Below are positions 1-6,210 of a stretch of 6,682 bases of DNA, one piece after another. The notes under the pieces were generated by a model that saw only the letters and a program-made list of their open reading frames with translations, did not search any database and was not told where the DNA came from. The position numbers and the translations under genes were made by a program. This DNA is from Candidatus Neomicrothrix sp. UBA4742 (lineage in GTDB: Bacteria > Actinomycetota > Acidimicrobiia > Acidimicrobiales > Acidimicrobilacustridaceae): positions 2,296-8,977 of the forward strand of contig DHIQ01000022.1 of assembly GCA_002403895.1 (NCBI GenBank). Direction: 5' to 3'. How positions within the stretch are numbered: the stretch's first letter is position 1; the number at the start of each line of letters is the position of its first letter.

Positions 1-1
1 C

Positions 2-580
2 GAGATGCACTTCCTGCCTGACGTGTACGTGCCCTGCGAGGTGTGCAAGGGGGCCCGCTACAACCGTGACACGCTCGACATCACGTTCAAGGACAAGAAC
101 ATCTCCGACGTGCTCGACCTGTCGTGTGAGGAGGCCCTCGAGTTCTTCGGCAACCAGCCGGCCATCGCCCGCCACATGCAGACCATTGTCGACGTCGGTC
201 TGGGCTATGTGCGCCTGGGCCAGCCCGCCCCCACGTTGTCGGGAGGCGAGGCCCAGCGGGTCAAGCTGGCCAGTGAGCTGGCCAAGCGTTCGACTGGCCA
301 CACCATGTACATCCTCGACGAGCCCACCACCGGCCTCCATTTCGAGGACATCCGGAAACTCCTCACAGTCCTCAGTCGACTGGTCGATCAAGGGAATACG
401 GTTTTGGTGATCGAGCACAACCTCGATGTGGTCAAGACCGCCGATTGGATCATCGACCTGGGCCCCGAGGGGGGTAACGGAGGCGGCATGGTGGTGGTGG
501 AAGGTACGCCCGAACTCGTGGCCAAGACGCCCGACAGTCACACCGGCCGCTTCCTCGCGCCCCTGCTCGACGCCAGCTGA
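2..580 (+). CDS. uvrA: UvrA, excinuclease ABC subunit A, C-terminal fragment
   Basis: UvrA is the ATP-dependent damage-recognition subunit of UvrABC nucleotide excision repair; it works as a cytoplasmic dimer that loads UvrB at DNA lesions. Only the C-terminal 192 codons are present, because the reading frame is open from the window edge. Visible, counting the Met at base 5 as 1: the second CxxC of the C-terminal zinc finger (CEVC, 11-14) followed by the typical GARYNRDTL; the ABC signature [12 protein letters not shown] (78-89); Walker B with D-loop, [11 protein letters not shown] (102-112); the His switch VIEHNLDV (135-142); and the glycine-rich UvrA tail [11 protein letters not shown] (151-161) ending in GTPE and the SHT-RFL motif. 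Every hallmark is intact and the end matches the family's usual C-terminus, so the gene looks functional. The 5' part (first ABC module, UvrB-binding and insertion domains) lies outside the window. The next gene starts 3 bp after its stop. Confidence 0.98.
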   Translation, partial: EMHFLPDVYVPCEVCKGARYNRDTLDITFKDKNISDVLDLSCEEALEFFGNQPAIARHMQTIVDVGLGYVRLGQPAPTLSGGEAQRVKLASELAKRSTGHTMYILDEPTTGLHFEDIRKLLTVLSRLVDQGNTVLVIEHNLDVVKTADWIIDLGPEGGNGGGMVVVEGTPELVAKTPDSHTGRFLAPLLDAS

Positions 581-583
581 TCC

Positions 584-1915
584 ATGCGCCGTGCCGCTCG
601 TCCCCTGCTCTACCTCGGCATTGCCGGGGTGGTCCTGGGGCTGAGCAAGATCCATGCCCGCTATGTGGCCGATCCGCCCTACAGCTTCCACGGTTCGAGC
701 CGTTTCGCCTGGGCCATCGCCTTCATCGTGTTGCTGGCGCTGGCGGCATACGGGGTCGGCCTACCCGACCTTCCTCGCACCGCCCGCCAGGCCCTGCTGA
801 GCTCGATCGCGGCCGCCACCGGTGGGGCCGTCGCCATCTCGCTCGTGCAACTCATCGTCGGTGACGCGCTCCTGCCCCGCTTCGTGGTCTTCGGCTCATC
901 CATCTTGTTGATTCCGTGGTTCCTGTTCTGCGCTGGCTTCGCCATCGACGGAGGCACCCGGGCGGCCGGGCGCGACCGCGTGTTGGTGATCAGCGATTCG
1001 GCCAGCGCGTCGGTGCTGCGCCAGGAGATCTCCCGTAGTGCGGAGCGACCGGCCCGCCTGGTGGGGGTCATGCCCGTAACCGACGCGTCACCGTCCGGTC
1101 CGGGGGACCAGCCCCTGTTGGCCCGCGCCCGCGACGAGCACGTCACCGTGCTCGTCCTCGACCGCGAGGCCCAGGCCGAGATGGTGCTGGTCAGTCAGGC
1201 TGCGGCTCTGCACTCCGAGGGGATCCGGGTGCGGACGCTGTCGCTGTTCTATGAGGACTGGCTGGGCATGCTCCCCGTCTCCGAACTGGAACGGGTGTCG
1301 CTGCTGTTCGACATCGGCGAACTGCACCGCGGCCGGTACGGCCGGGTGAAGCGGGTGGTGGATCTGAGCTTGGCGGTGGTGGCGTTGCCGTTCCTCGCCC
1401 TGGCTGTTCCCTTCGTGGCCGTCGGCAACCTGGTGGGCAATCGGGGGTCGTTGCTCTATTCGCAGATGCGGGTGGGCAAGAACCGCGAGCCGTTTCGCAT
1501 CTACAAGTTCCGGACCATGCGCGACGCACCGCCCGACGCGCCCACCGACTGGACCTCCGAGGACGATCCCCGCATCACCCGATTCGGCAGGCTGTTGCGA
1601 GTTTCGCATCTCGACGAGTTTCCGCAGATCGTCAACATCTTGAAGGGTGACCTGGCCGTGGTTGGCCCCCGGCCCGAACAACCTCACTATGTCGAGGAGC
1701 TCCGCCACAGGCTGCCCTTCTACGACGTGCGTCACCTGGTGCGCCCGGGCCTGACCGGTTGGGCCCAGGTGAAGTACGGCTACGCCGGGGACGAGAGCGA
1801 CGCCCTCGGGAAGCTGCAGTACGAGTTCTACTACCTGCGTCACCAGTCGATCGGCCTCGACTTGCGCATCGTGGGTCGCACCATCCGCAGCGTGCTGGGT
1901 CGGGCCGGTCGATGA
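584..1915 (+). CDS. Polyprenyl glycosylphosphotransferase (WbaP/WcaJ/EpsE-type sugar transferase)
   Basis: Likely initiating enzyme of polysaccharide synthesis: it transfers a sugar-1-phosphate from a nucleotide-sugar to polyprenyl phosphate at the inner face of the membrane. The protein is 443 residues, typical for the long form. About four hydrophobic segments (roughly 7-22, 41-60, 71-93, 100-121) precede a Rossmann-like cytoplasmic domain (about 130-240), whose usual Gly-rich loop is replaced by ISDSASAS. The catalytic bacterial sugar transferase domain starts at KRVVDLSLAVV (256) with a hydrophobic re-entrant or membrane segment. It then shows QMRVGKN (294-300), YKFRTM (307-312), LDEFPQIVNILKGDL (343-357) with the Asp344-Glu345 catalytic dyad, VGPRPE (360-365) and RPGLTGWAQV (387-396). 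The start is forced: the uvrA stop in the same frame ends 3 bp upstream, and this is the first ATG. There is no clear Shine-Dalgarno, so translation is probably coupled to uvrA. Its last 4 bp overlap the next gene. The sugar used (glucose, galactose or an N-acetyl sugar phosphate) cannot be told from sequence. Confidence 0.95.
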   Translation: MRRAARPLLYLGIAGVVLGLSKIHARYVADPPYSFHGSSRFAWAIAFIVLLALAAYGVGLPDLPRTARQALLSSIAAATGGAVAISLVQLIVGDALLPRFVVFGSSILLIPWFLFCAGFAIDGGTRAAGRDRVLVISDSASASVLRQEISRSAERPARLVGVMPVTDASPSGPGDQPLLARARDEHVTVLVLDREAQAEMVLVSQAAALHSEGIRVRTLSLFYEDWLGMLPVSELERVSLLFDIGELHRGRYGRVKRVVDLSLAVVALPFLALAVPFVAVGNLVGNRGSLLYSQMRVGKNREPFRIYKFRTMRDAPPDAPTDWTSEDDPRITRFGRLLRVSHLDEFPQIVNILKGDLAVVGPRPEQPHYVEELRHRLPFYDVRHLVRPGLTGWAQVKYGYAGDESDALGKLQYEFYYLRHQSIGLDLRIVGRTIRSVLGRAGR

Positions 1916-2952
1916 CCGACTCGCCGACGGCGCCCTCCCGCGGCGCCACCCCGCTGGTTTCGGTCGTGATCCCTGCGCTCGAGGAGGAAGCCGACATCGC
2001 CGGCTGCGTCGCCGCCATCGGGGCGCAGGACTACCCGCTGGATTCCATCGAGGTGATCGTGGTGGACGGGTGCTCGGCCGACCAGACGGTCGCCAACGCA
2101 CAGCGAGCCGCCGCCGCTGTGGCCTTTGCCCGGATGAAGACGGTGCCAAGCCCGCGCCGGCGGACGTCCATCAGTCTCAACCTCGGGTTGGCCGAGGCCG
2201 CCGGGACCTACCTCGTGCGCGTCGACGCCCGGGCTCGGGTGCCCTCCGATTACGTTCGCCGCTGCGTGGACATTCTCGCATCGGAGCCGACCATCGGAGT
2301 CGTGGGAGGAGCTCAGGAGCCGCGTCCTCGCTCGGCGCGCGTGGTGGACCGCGGCATCGCTCGAGCGCTCAACAACCGGCTGGCCACCGGGCTGAGCCGC
2401 TACCGGCGCTCGACACGTTCCGGTCCCGCCGACACCGTCTGGATGGGGTCGTTTCGCACCGCCCAGGTGCGGGAGCTCGGCGGCTGGTCCGCGGACGTGG
2501 CCCTCAACGAGGACTGGGAGCTGAACCAGCGCTACCGGGCGTCGGGCTCGAGCGTGTGGTTCGCCGGCGACCTGTCGTCGGGCTACCTGCCCCGCACCAG
2601 CTACGTACGGCTGGCCAAGCAGTACTTCGCTTTCGGCCGGGTCAAGGGCATGTGGTGGGTCCGGGGCACCCGCCCGGAGCCGCGCCAGCTCGGCTTGGTG
2701 ACCGTCCCGGTGATCGGCGTGGCTCTCGTGCTGTCGCTGATCCGCCGGTTCGGTCCGGCCGCCGGGCTCCTCGTCCCCCTCGGCTACCTGGCCGTCGATC
2801 TCGCCGGGGGCTCGCGCCAGGCCCCACCGGCCGAACGGGCGGCAGCCGCCACCGGCATCGCCATCTTCACCGCGGCGTGGTGGCTCGGCGTGGTGGTGGG
2901 GGCCGTGGCCGAGCTGGTCGGGGTCGATCACCCGCTCGGGGTCTCGGCGTGA
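1912..2952 (+). CDS. Family 2 glycosyltransferase, ExoA-like, membrane-associated
   Basis: Probably adds a sugar to the growing lipid-linked repeat unit on the cytoplasmic face. The 346-residue protein opens with the GT2 nucleotide-sugar fold: VSVVIPALEEEADI (16-29), then VIVVDGCSADQT (48-59). The metal/nucleotide site is RVDARARVPSDYV (103-115), where DAR takes the place of a DxD; this form resembles the ExoA (succinoglycan) subfamily. The acceptor-side acidic motif is NEDWELNQR (199-207), followed by KQYFAFGRVKGMW (236-248) in the position of a QxxRW-like motif. About three hydrophobic segments follow (roughly 260-277, 280-298, 310-335), as in ExoA-type enzymes with C-terminal membrane anchors. 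The ATG overlaps the preceding stop (ATGA), which I take as the start; the frame remains open another 51 codons upstream, but that stretch is the sugar transferase gene read out of frame. No strong ribosome site is seen, so coupling is likely. Donor and acceptor are unknown. The name rests on motif recognition, not alignment. Confidence 0.92.
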   Translation: MTDSPTAPSRGATPLVSVVIPALEEEADIAGCVAAIGAQDYPLDSIEVIVVDGCSADQTVANAQRAAAAVAFARMKTVPSPRRRTSISLNLGLAEAAGTYLVRVDARARVPSDYVRRCVDILASEPTIGVVGGAQEPRPRSARVVDRGIARALNNRLATGLSRYRRSTRSGPADTVWMGSFRTAQVRELGGWSADVALNEDWELNQRYRASGSSVWFAGDLSSGYLPRTSYVRLAKQYFAFGRVKGMWWVRGTRPEPRQLGLVTVPVIGVALVLSLIRRFGPAAGLLVPLGYLAVDLAGGSRQAPPAERAAAATGIAIFTAAWWLGVVVGAVAELVGVDHPLGVSA

Positions 2953-4322
2953 GCCCCGCCGACCGTCCCGTGAACGACGCCGGCTTCGGACCGGTCTCGG
3001 GCCCGATCGTCGGGCCCATCGAGGGGCCCGTCGAGGAGTCGGTCGAGACGGTGGTCGACGACAGCGGCCGCCGCCGCCGGCAGATGAAGCACTTCGCCGG
3101 CCTGACGACCGCCCGAGGGGCGGCATCGGCGATCTCCGGCATATGGATCATCGTCGCCGCCCGCCGCCTCACCATCACGCAGTTCGGCAATCTCAGCATC
3201 CTGTTGGCCCTCGGGTCGATCTTCATCAACATCAGCGATGTCGGCCTCCAGGTGGTCATCGGCGACCACGTGGCCCGCGCCGGCTCGATGTCTCGTCGGG
3301 TCGTCCTCGAGGGGGTCCGACGCCGGCTCGTCTACGCCGCCGGGTGCGCCGTCTGTGTCGTGGTCCTCTACCTCGTTGCCGCCTCCGACAAGAACGTCGT
3401 GGTGCCGCTGGTCTTCGCCGGGTCGGTTCTCGGCACGGCCGTGTACCAGATCGTGCTGGCCGCCTACCGGGCGCAGGGCCGAGTGACCGCTGACGCGGTG
3501 AACGAGGTCGCCTCCCGCAGTGGGTTGTTGATCTGCGGGTTCGCCGTGCTGGTGTTCGGGTGGGGACTGGTCGGGGCTTCCGCCGTCTATGGCGCGGCGG
3601 ATCTGGTGTCAGCGGTGGCGGTGACGGCCTTCGTGGCCCGCCGCTACTTCGTGCGCGACGACGCCGCGGCGCCGCCCGATCTCCGACTCCGGGCCACCGC
3701 GCCCCTGGCCGTCGCGATCACCATCTGGCTCGTCTATCTCCGGATCGACGGCTACCTCGTCGGGCTGCTCTCGGGCCCGAGCGAGGCCGGGTTGTACGGC
3801 GCCGCCTACCGCTTCCTCGACGTGGCGATGCTGCCGGCGCTGGTGCTGAGCCACACGGTGCTCGCCCATGTCTCGCCCCTCAACGGCCGGGAGCGCTTGG
3901 CCGAGATCCACCGGTTCTTGCGGCTGTCGGTAGGGGTGGCCATCCCGATCGCCATCGGCGGTAGCCTCCTGGTCGGGCCCGTGCTGGTCTGGCTGTTCCC
4001 TCCGGCCTTCGCCTCGGCCCAGGCGGTGGCGGTGCTGCTGTTGATCTCGAGCGTCCCGGGGGCGGTGGTGGCCACGCTCGCCCCGCTCGCCGGGGTCTCC
4101 GACCGCCGCCAGTTCGCCTACACCGCGGCCGCCGCCCTGGGCTTCAACGTGGCACTCAACCTCGTGCTGATCCCGCGGTACGGAGCGGCCGGAGCAGCGT
4201 GGGCTACGGTGATCTCTCAGGTCTTCCTGGGCGCCGCGCTCTACCCGGTTGTGCGGCGCGGTTGCACGCGACGTGAACCCTCCGCCGTTGTCTCCTCGAC
4301 CCCTGAGGACCCTCCATGCTGA
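2949..4322 (+). CDS. Wzx-like polysaccharide flippase (MOP superfamily)
   Basis: Likely translocates the undecaprenyl-linked repeat unit across the cytoplasmic membrane. The 457-residue product has a hydrophilic tail (1-50), then about a dozen hydrophobic segments, the normal size and shape for a Wzx/RfbX-type transporter. Family-like features include RRLTITQFGNLSILLALGS with ISDVGLQ (72-101), AAYRAQGRVT (171-180), a central LRIDGYLVGLLSGPSEAGLYGAAYRFLD block (about 264-291), and NVALNLVLIPRYGAAGAAWAT (about 400-420). GTG at 2949 overlaps the GT2 stop as GTGA and gives tight coupling, so I prefer it; alternatives are GTG at 2970 and ATG at 3084 (residue 46), which would remove part or all of the tail. 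The tail carries four in-register G-P-[V/I]-X units (residues 14-29), followed by an acidic stretch and RRRRQ. Its last 7 bp overlap the next gene. An O-antigen/teichuronic-type exporter is the same broad family; the substrate cannot be assigned. Confidence 0.9.
   Translation: MSPADRPVNDAGFGPVSGPIVGPIEGPVEESVETVVDDSGRRRRQMKHFAGLTTARGAASAISGIWIIVAARRLTITQFGNLSILLALGSIFINISDVGLQVVIGDHVARAGSMSRRVVLEGVRRRLVYAAGCAVCVVVLYLVAASDKNVVVPLVFAGSVLGTAVYQIVLAAYRAQGRVTADAVNEVASRSGLLICGFAVLVFGWGLVGASAVYGAADLVSAVAVTAFVARRYFVRDDAAAPPDLRLRATAPLAVAITIWLVYLRIDGYLVGLLSGPSEAGLYGAAYRFLDVAMLPALVLSHTVLAHVSPLNGRERLAEIHRFLRLSVGVAIPIAIGGSLLVGPVLVWLFPPAFASAQAVAVLLLISSVPGAVVATLAPLAGVSDRRQFAYTAAAALGFNVALNLVLIPRYGAAGAAWATVISQVFLGAALYPVVRRGCTRREPSAVVSSTPEDPPC
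2988..3035 (+). repeat. Four tandem 12-bp units encoding G-P-[V/I]-X in the flippase tail
   Basis: Four contiguous, in-frame 12-bp units: GGACCGGTCTCG, GGCCCGATCGTC, GGGCCCATCGAG, GGGCCCGTCGAG. They are degenerate at DNA level but read GPVS-GPIV-GPIE-GPVE as protein. The last two units differ at a single base. GGGCCC is palindromic and recurs. The repeat lies in the predicted cytoplasmic N-terminal tail, before the first membrane segment. I see no such repeat elsewhere in the window. Confidence 0.85.
4305..4309 (+). promoter_or_regulatory. Ribosome binding site for the GT-FkbM fusion gene
   Basis: GAGGA lies 6 nt before the ATG at 4316, inside the last codons of the flippase gene. It is the clearest Shine-Dalgarno in the window. 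Together with the 7-bp overlap, it supports this ATG and suggests the fusion gene can be initiated on its own rather than only by coupling. Confidence 0.7.
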
Positions 4323-6193
4323 CGATTTTCTCCACCTGCCGTCGCTTCGAAGGCATCTTCGGGACCATCCAGACGAACGCCCTCGAGAGCTGGACCCGAC
4401 TCGAACCCCGACCCCAGATCATCATCCTCGGCGACGACGCCGGTACCGCGGAGATCTGCGAGGAGCTCGGTCTCACCCACGTCCCCGCGGTGGCCACCAG
4501 CGACTTGGGGACGCCGCTGGTGAGCGACATGTTCGCTCGAGCCCAAGAGCTCGCCGAGTTCGACACCTGCTGCTTCATCAACTCCGACATCATCCTTCTG
4601 CCCGAGACGGGTGCGGTGGTCGAATCGGCGCGGGCCCGCTTTGGATCGCAGTACCTCGTCGTGGGCCAACGGCACGACCTCGCCATCACGACCGTCCTCC
4701 CCTTCGAGGACGGGTGGGCCGACGAGCTGCGCGACCGGGCGCGACAGCGGGGCAAGCTCCGATCAGAGATCCTCCTCGACTACTTCATCTTCCCGACGGG
4801 ACAGTTCAAGGATCTACCCCCCTTCGCCATCGGACGATCGGCCTATGACAACTGGATCGTGTGGCATGCGGGCGACATCGGTGCCGCGGTCATCGACGCC
4901 ACCCGGGTTCTGACGGTCATCCATCAGAACCACGACTATTCCCACGCCGGCGGGATGGCGGCCGTGTGGGAGGGCCCGGAGGCGAGGCGGGCCCACGAGA
5001 TGATCGGTCATTGGTCCCGCTATCACGCCGTGGCCCACGCCCGGTTCATGTTCACCGACGCCGGCCAGATCACCCCGGCCCGGGGCATGAAGTACCGCAT
5101 GGCCCGGCCCCGACGGGTGGCGAGCCACGCCCTGCGGTTCACCCGGCCGTGGCGCCGCCGCCTGACCGACTTCCGCCAGACGGCCTGGAGCCGCGTGCGC
5201 CGTCGACTGGCCTTGCAGGTACCAGTGCCCTCGTTCTTCTCCAAGGCGGTGGTCGTGGCGGCCGGCCCCCTGGCGTCGACGCGGGCGGGGCGGGTGCCCG
5301 GCTACGTCTTCGGCCAGGTCGTGATGCCCTCGCGGGCCCGGCTCCGGCTCGGGATCTGGGCCATCGGCCGGTTCGCCGTCTTGGACCGTCCCGTCGTGGT
5401 GACGTGGACCGAAGGCCTTCGGGTGAACTGTTGGCTCGGCAACGACACCAGCCGTTGTCTCTACGTCGGCGGTGCCTTCGAGCCGAACGAGGTTGCCTTC
5501 TTCGCCGAGACGCTCGACGCGGGCATGCACGTCGTCGATGCCGGGGCCAACGAGGGGCTCTATTCGACCCTCGCCTCTCGCCGGGTCGGTTCCGGTGGTC
5601 GGGTGCTGGCCATCGAGCCCAGCTCCCGCGAGCGCCGCCGATTGGTCGAGAACCTCGACCGGAATGCGTGCTCGAATGTCGAGGTCGTCCCCGTGGCCCT
5701 CGCCGATGTCGCGGGAGAGTCGGTCCTCCATGTGGCCGACGCCCACCACGGGGGCCAGAACACGTTCGGCGACTTCGTGTACGAAGCGGTCGGGCACGCC
5801 GCCGACGAGACGGTCACGACCCTGACCCTCGACGAGGTGCTCGCCGAACGGGGTTGGGAGCGCCTCGACGTCATGAAGGCCGACGTGGAGGGGGCCGAGG
5901 TCCGGCTCCTCGACGGTGCCTCCGACACCTTGCGCCGCCTCCGCCCCGTGCTCCTGCTCGAATCGCAGGACGATTCGCTCCGTTTGCAGGGGTCGAGCCT
6001 GAGCGAGCTCTTCGAGCGCTTGGCTGCCCACGACTACGCCATCCTTCCGTTCGACGATGCCACGGGGCGCCCCACCACCCTGCGATCGGCGACCGTGGAC
6101 GACCCGAACATCGTGGCCTGCCCCCGTGAGCAGCTCGGTCGGCTCGCCGAACGGGGCCTGATCGACCTGGCCGTCCTACCGGCCGAATCCTGA
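4316..6193 (+). CDS. Two-domain protein: glycosyltransferase-like N-terminus fused to FkbM-family methyltransferase
   Basis: A 625-residue fusion that probably both builds and methylates the glycan. The N-terminal part (1 to about 255) looks like a GT-A-type transferase: IFSTCRRFEG near the start, IIILGDDAG (35-43), a DxD-like FINSDIILLP (87-96), DYFIFPTGQF (155-164), PPFAIGRSAYDNW (168-180), and VIDATRVLTVIHQNHDYSH (about 192-210). I recognise this motif set from bacterial proteins usually annotated as hypothetical or glycosyltransferase-like; donor and acceptor are unknown. A strongly basic linker follows (about 258-298, some 15 Arg/Lys and one Asp), then a partly hydrophobic stretch to about 355. 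The C-terminal part (about 360-600) is a SAM-dependent FkbM methyltransferase: GGAFEPNEVAFF (385-396), motif I VVDAGANEGLYS (406-417), IEP with Glu434, KADVEGAEVRLLDGA (521-535), and PVLLLES (544-550). FkbM enzymes are usually O-methyltransferases and run about 200-280 residues alone. The frame is uninterrupted across the junction, so this is a true fusion and not two ORFs. Start chosen by ribosome site and overlap with the flippase stop. Confidence 0.88.
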   Translation: MLTIFSTCRRFEGIFGTIQTNALESWTRLEPRPQIIILGDDAGTAEICEELGLTHVPAVATSDLGTPLVSDMFARAQELAEFDTCCFINSDIILLPETGAVVESARARFGSQYLVVGQRHDLAITTVLPFEDGWADELRDRARQRGKLRSEILLDYFIFPTGQFKDLPPFAIGRSAYDNWIVWHAGDIGAAVIDATRVLTVIHQNHDYSHAGGMAAVWEGPEARRAHEMIGHWSRYHAVAHARFMFTDAGQITPARGMKYRMARPRRVASHALRFTRPWRRRLTDFRQTAWSRVRRRLALQVPVPSFFSKAVVVAAGPLASTRAGRVPGYVFGQVVMPSRARLRLGIWAIGRFAVLDRPVVVTWTEGLRVNCWLGNDTSRCLYVGGAFEPNEVAFFAETLDAGMHVVDAGANEGLYSTLASRRVGSGGRVLAIEPSSRERRRLVENLDRNACSNVEVVPVALADVAGESVLHVADAHHGGQNTFGDFVYEAVGHAADETVTTLTLDEVLAERGWERLDVMKADVEGAEVRLLDGASDTLRRLRPVLLLESQDDSLRLQGSSLSELFERLAAHDYAILPFDDATGRPTTLRSATVDDPNIVACPREQLGRLAERGLIDLAVLPAES

Positions 6194-6200
6194 GAGCAAC

Positions 6201-6206
6201 GGGGAG
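6201..6206 (+). promoter_or_regulatory. Ribosome binding site for the nucleotide-sugar dehydrogenase
   Basis: GGGGAG sits 4 nt before the ATG at 6211, within the 17-bp gap after the fusion gene's stop. The gap holds no room for a promoter or terminator, so the dehydrogenase should be read from the same transcript. The spacing is slightly short but within the usual range. Confidence 0.6.
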
Positions 6207-6210
6207 TCCC

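Noticed and set aside
465..505. Glycine-codon-rich run near the end of uvrA as a possible simple repeat
   Set aside because: It encodes the GGNGGG segment normal for UvrA C-termini, so it is explained by the protein.
1759..1911. 51-codon upstream extension of the GT2 gene
   Set aside because: It overlaps the conserved end of the sugar transferase and is Arg-rich. The ATGA overlap at 1912 places the start just before the GT2 fold.
1088..2149. 353-residue open frame on the minus strand
   Set aside because: It is antisense to the conserved sugar transferase domain, of low-complexity composition, with no family motif.
2070..2948. Possible long N-terminal extension of the flippase
   Set aside because: The frame stays open upstream, but the translation is Arg/Pro/Gly-rich and overlaps the well-conserved GT2 gene in another frame. 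The GTGA overlap at 2949 is a far better start.
1840..3126. 428-residue open frame on the minus strand
   Set aside because: It lies antisense to the GT2 and flippase genes. Its product is rich in Arg, Gly, Pro and His with no recognisable motif. Long antisense frames are expected in GC-rich coding DNA.
4814..6031. 405-residue open frame on the minus strand
   Set aside because: It is antisense to the fusion gene, whose FkbM motifs fix the coding strand. The composition is typical of a GC-rich shadow frame.
4861..6129. 422-residue + strand frame inside the fusion gene
   Set aside because: It is an Arg/Gly/Pro-rich out-of-frame reading of the fusion gene with no motifs.
6191..6210. Terminator or promoter between the fusion gene and the dehydrogenase
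   Set aside because: The gap is only 17 bp past the stop. It shows a ribosome site but no hairpin with a T-run and no promoter-like boxes.
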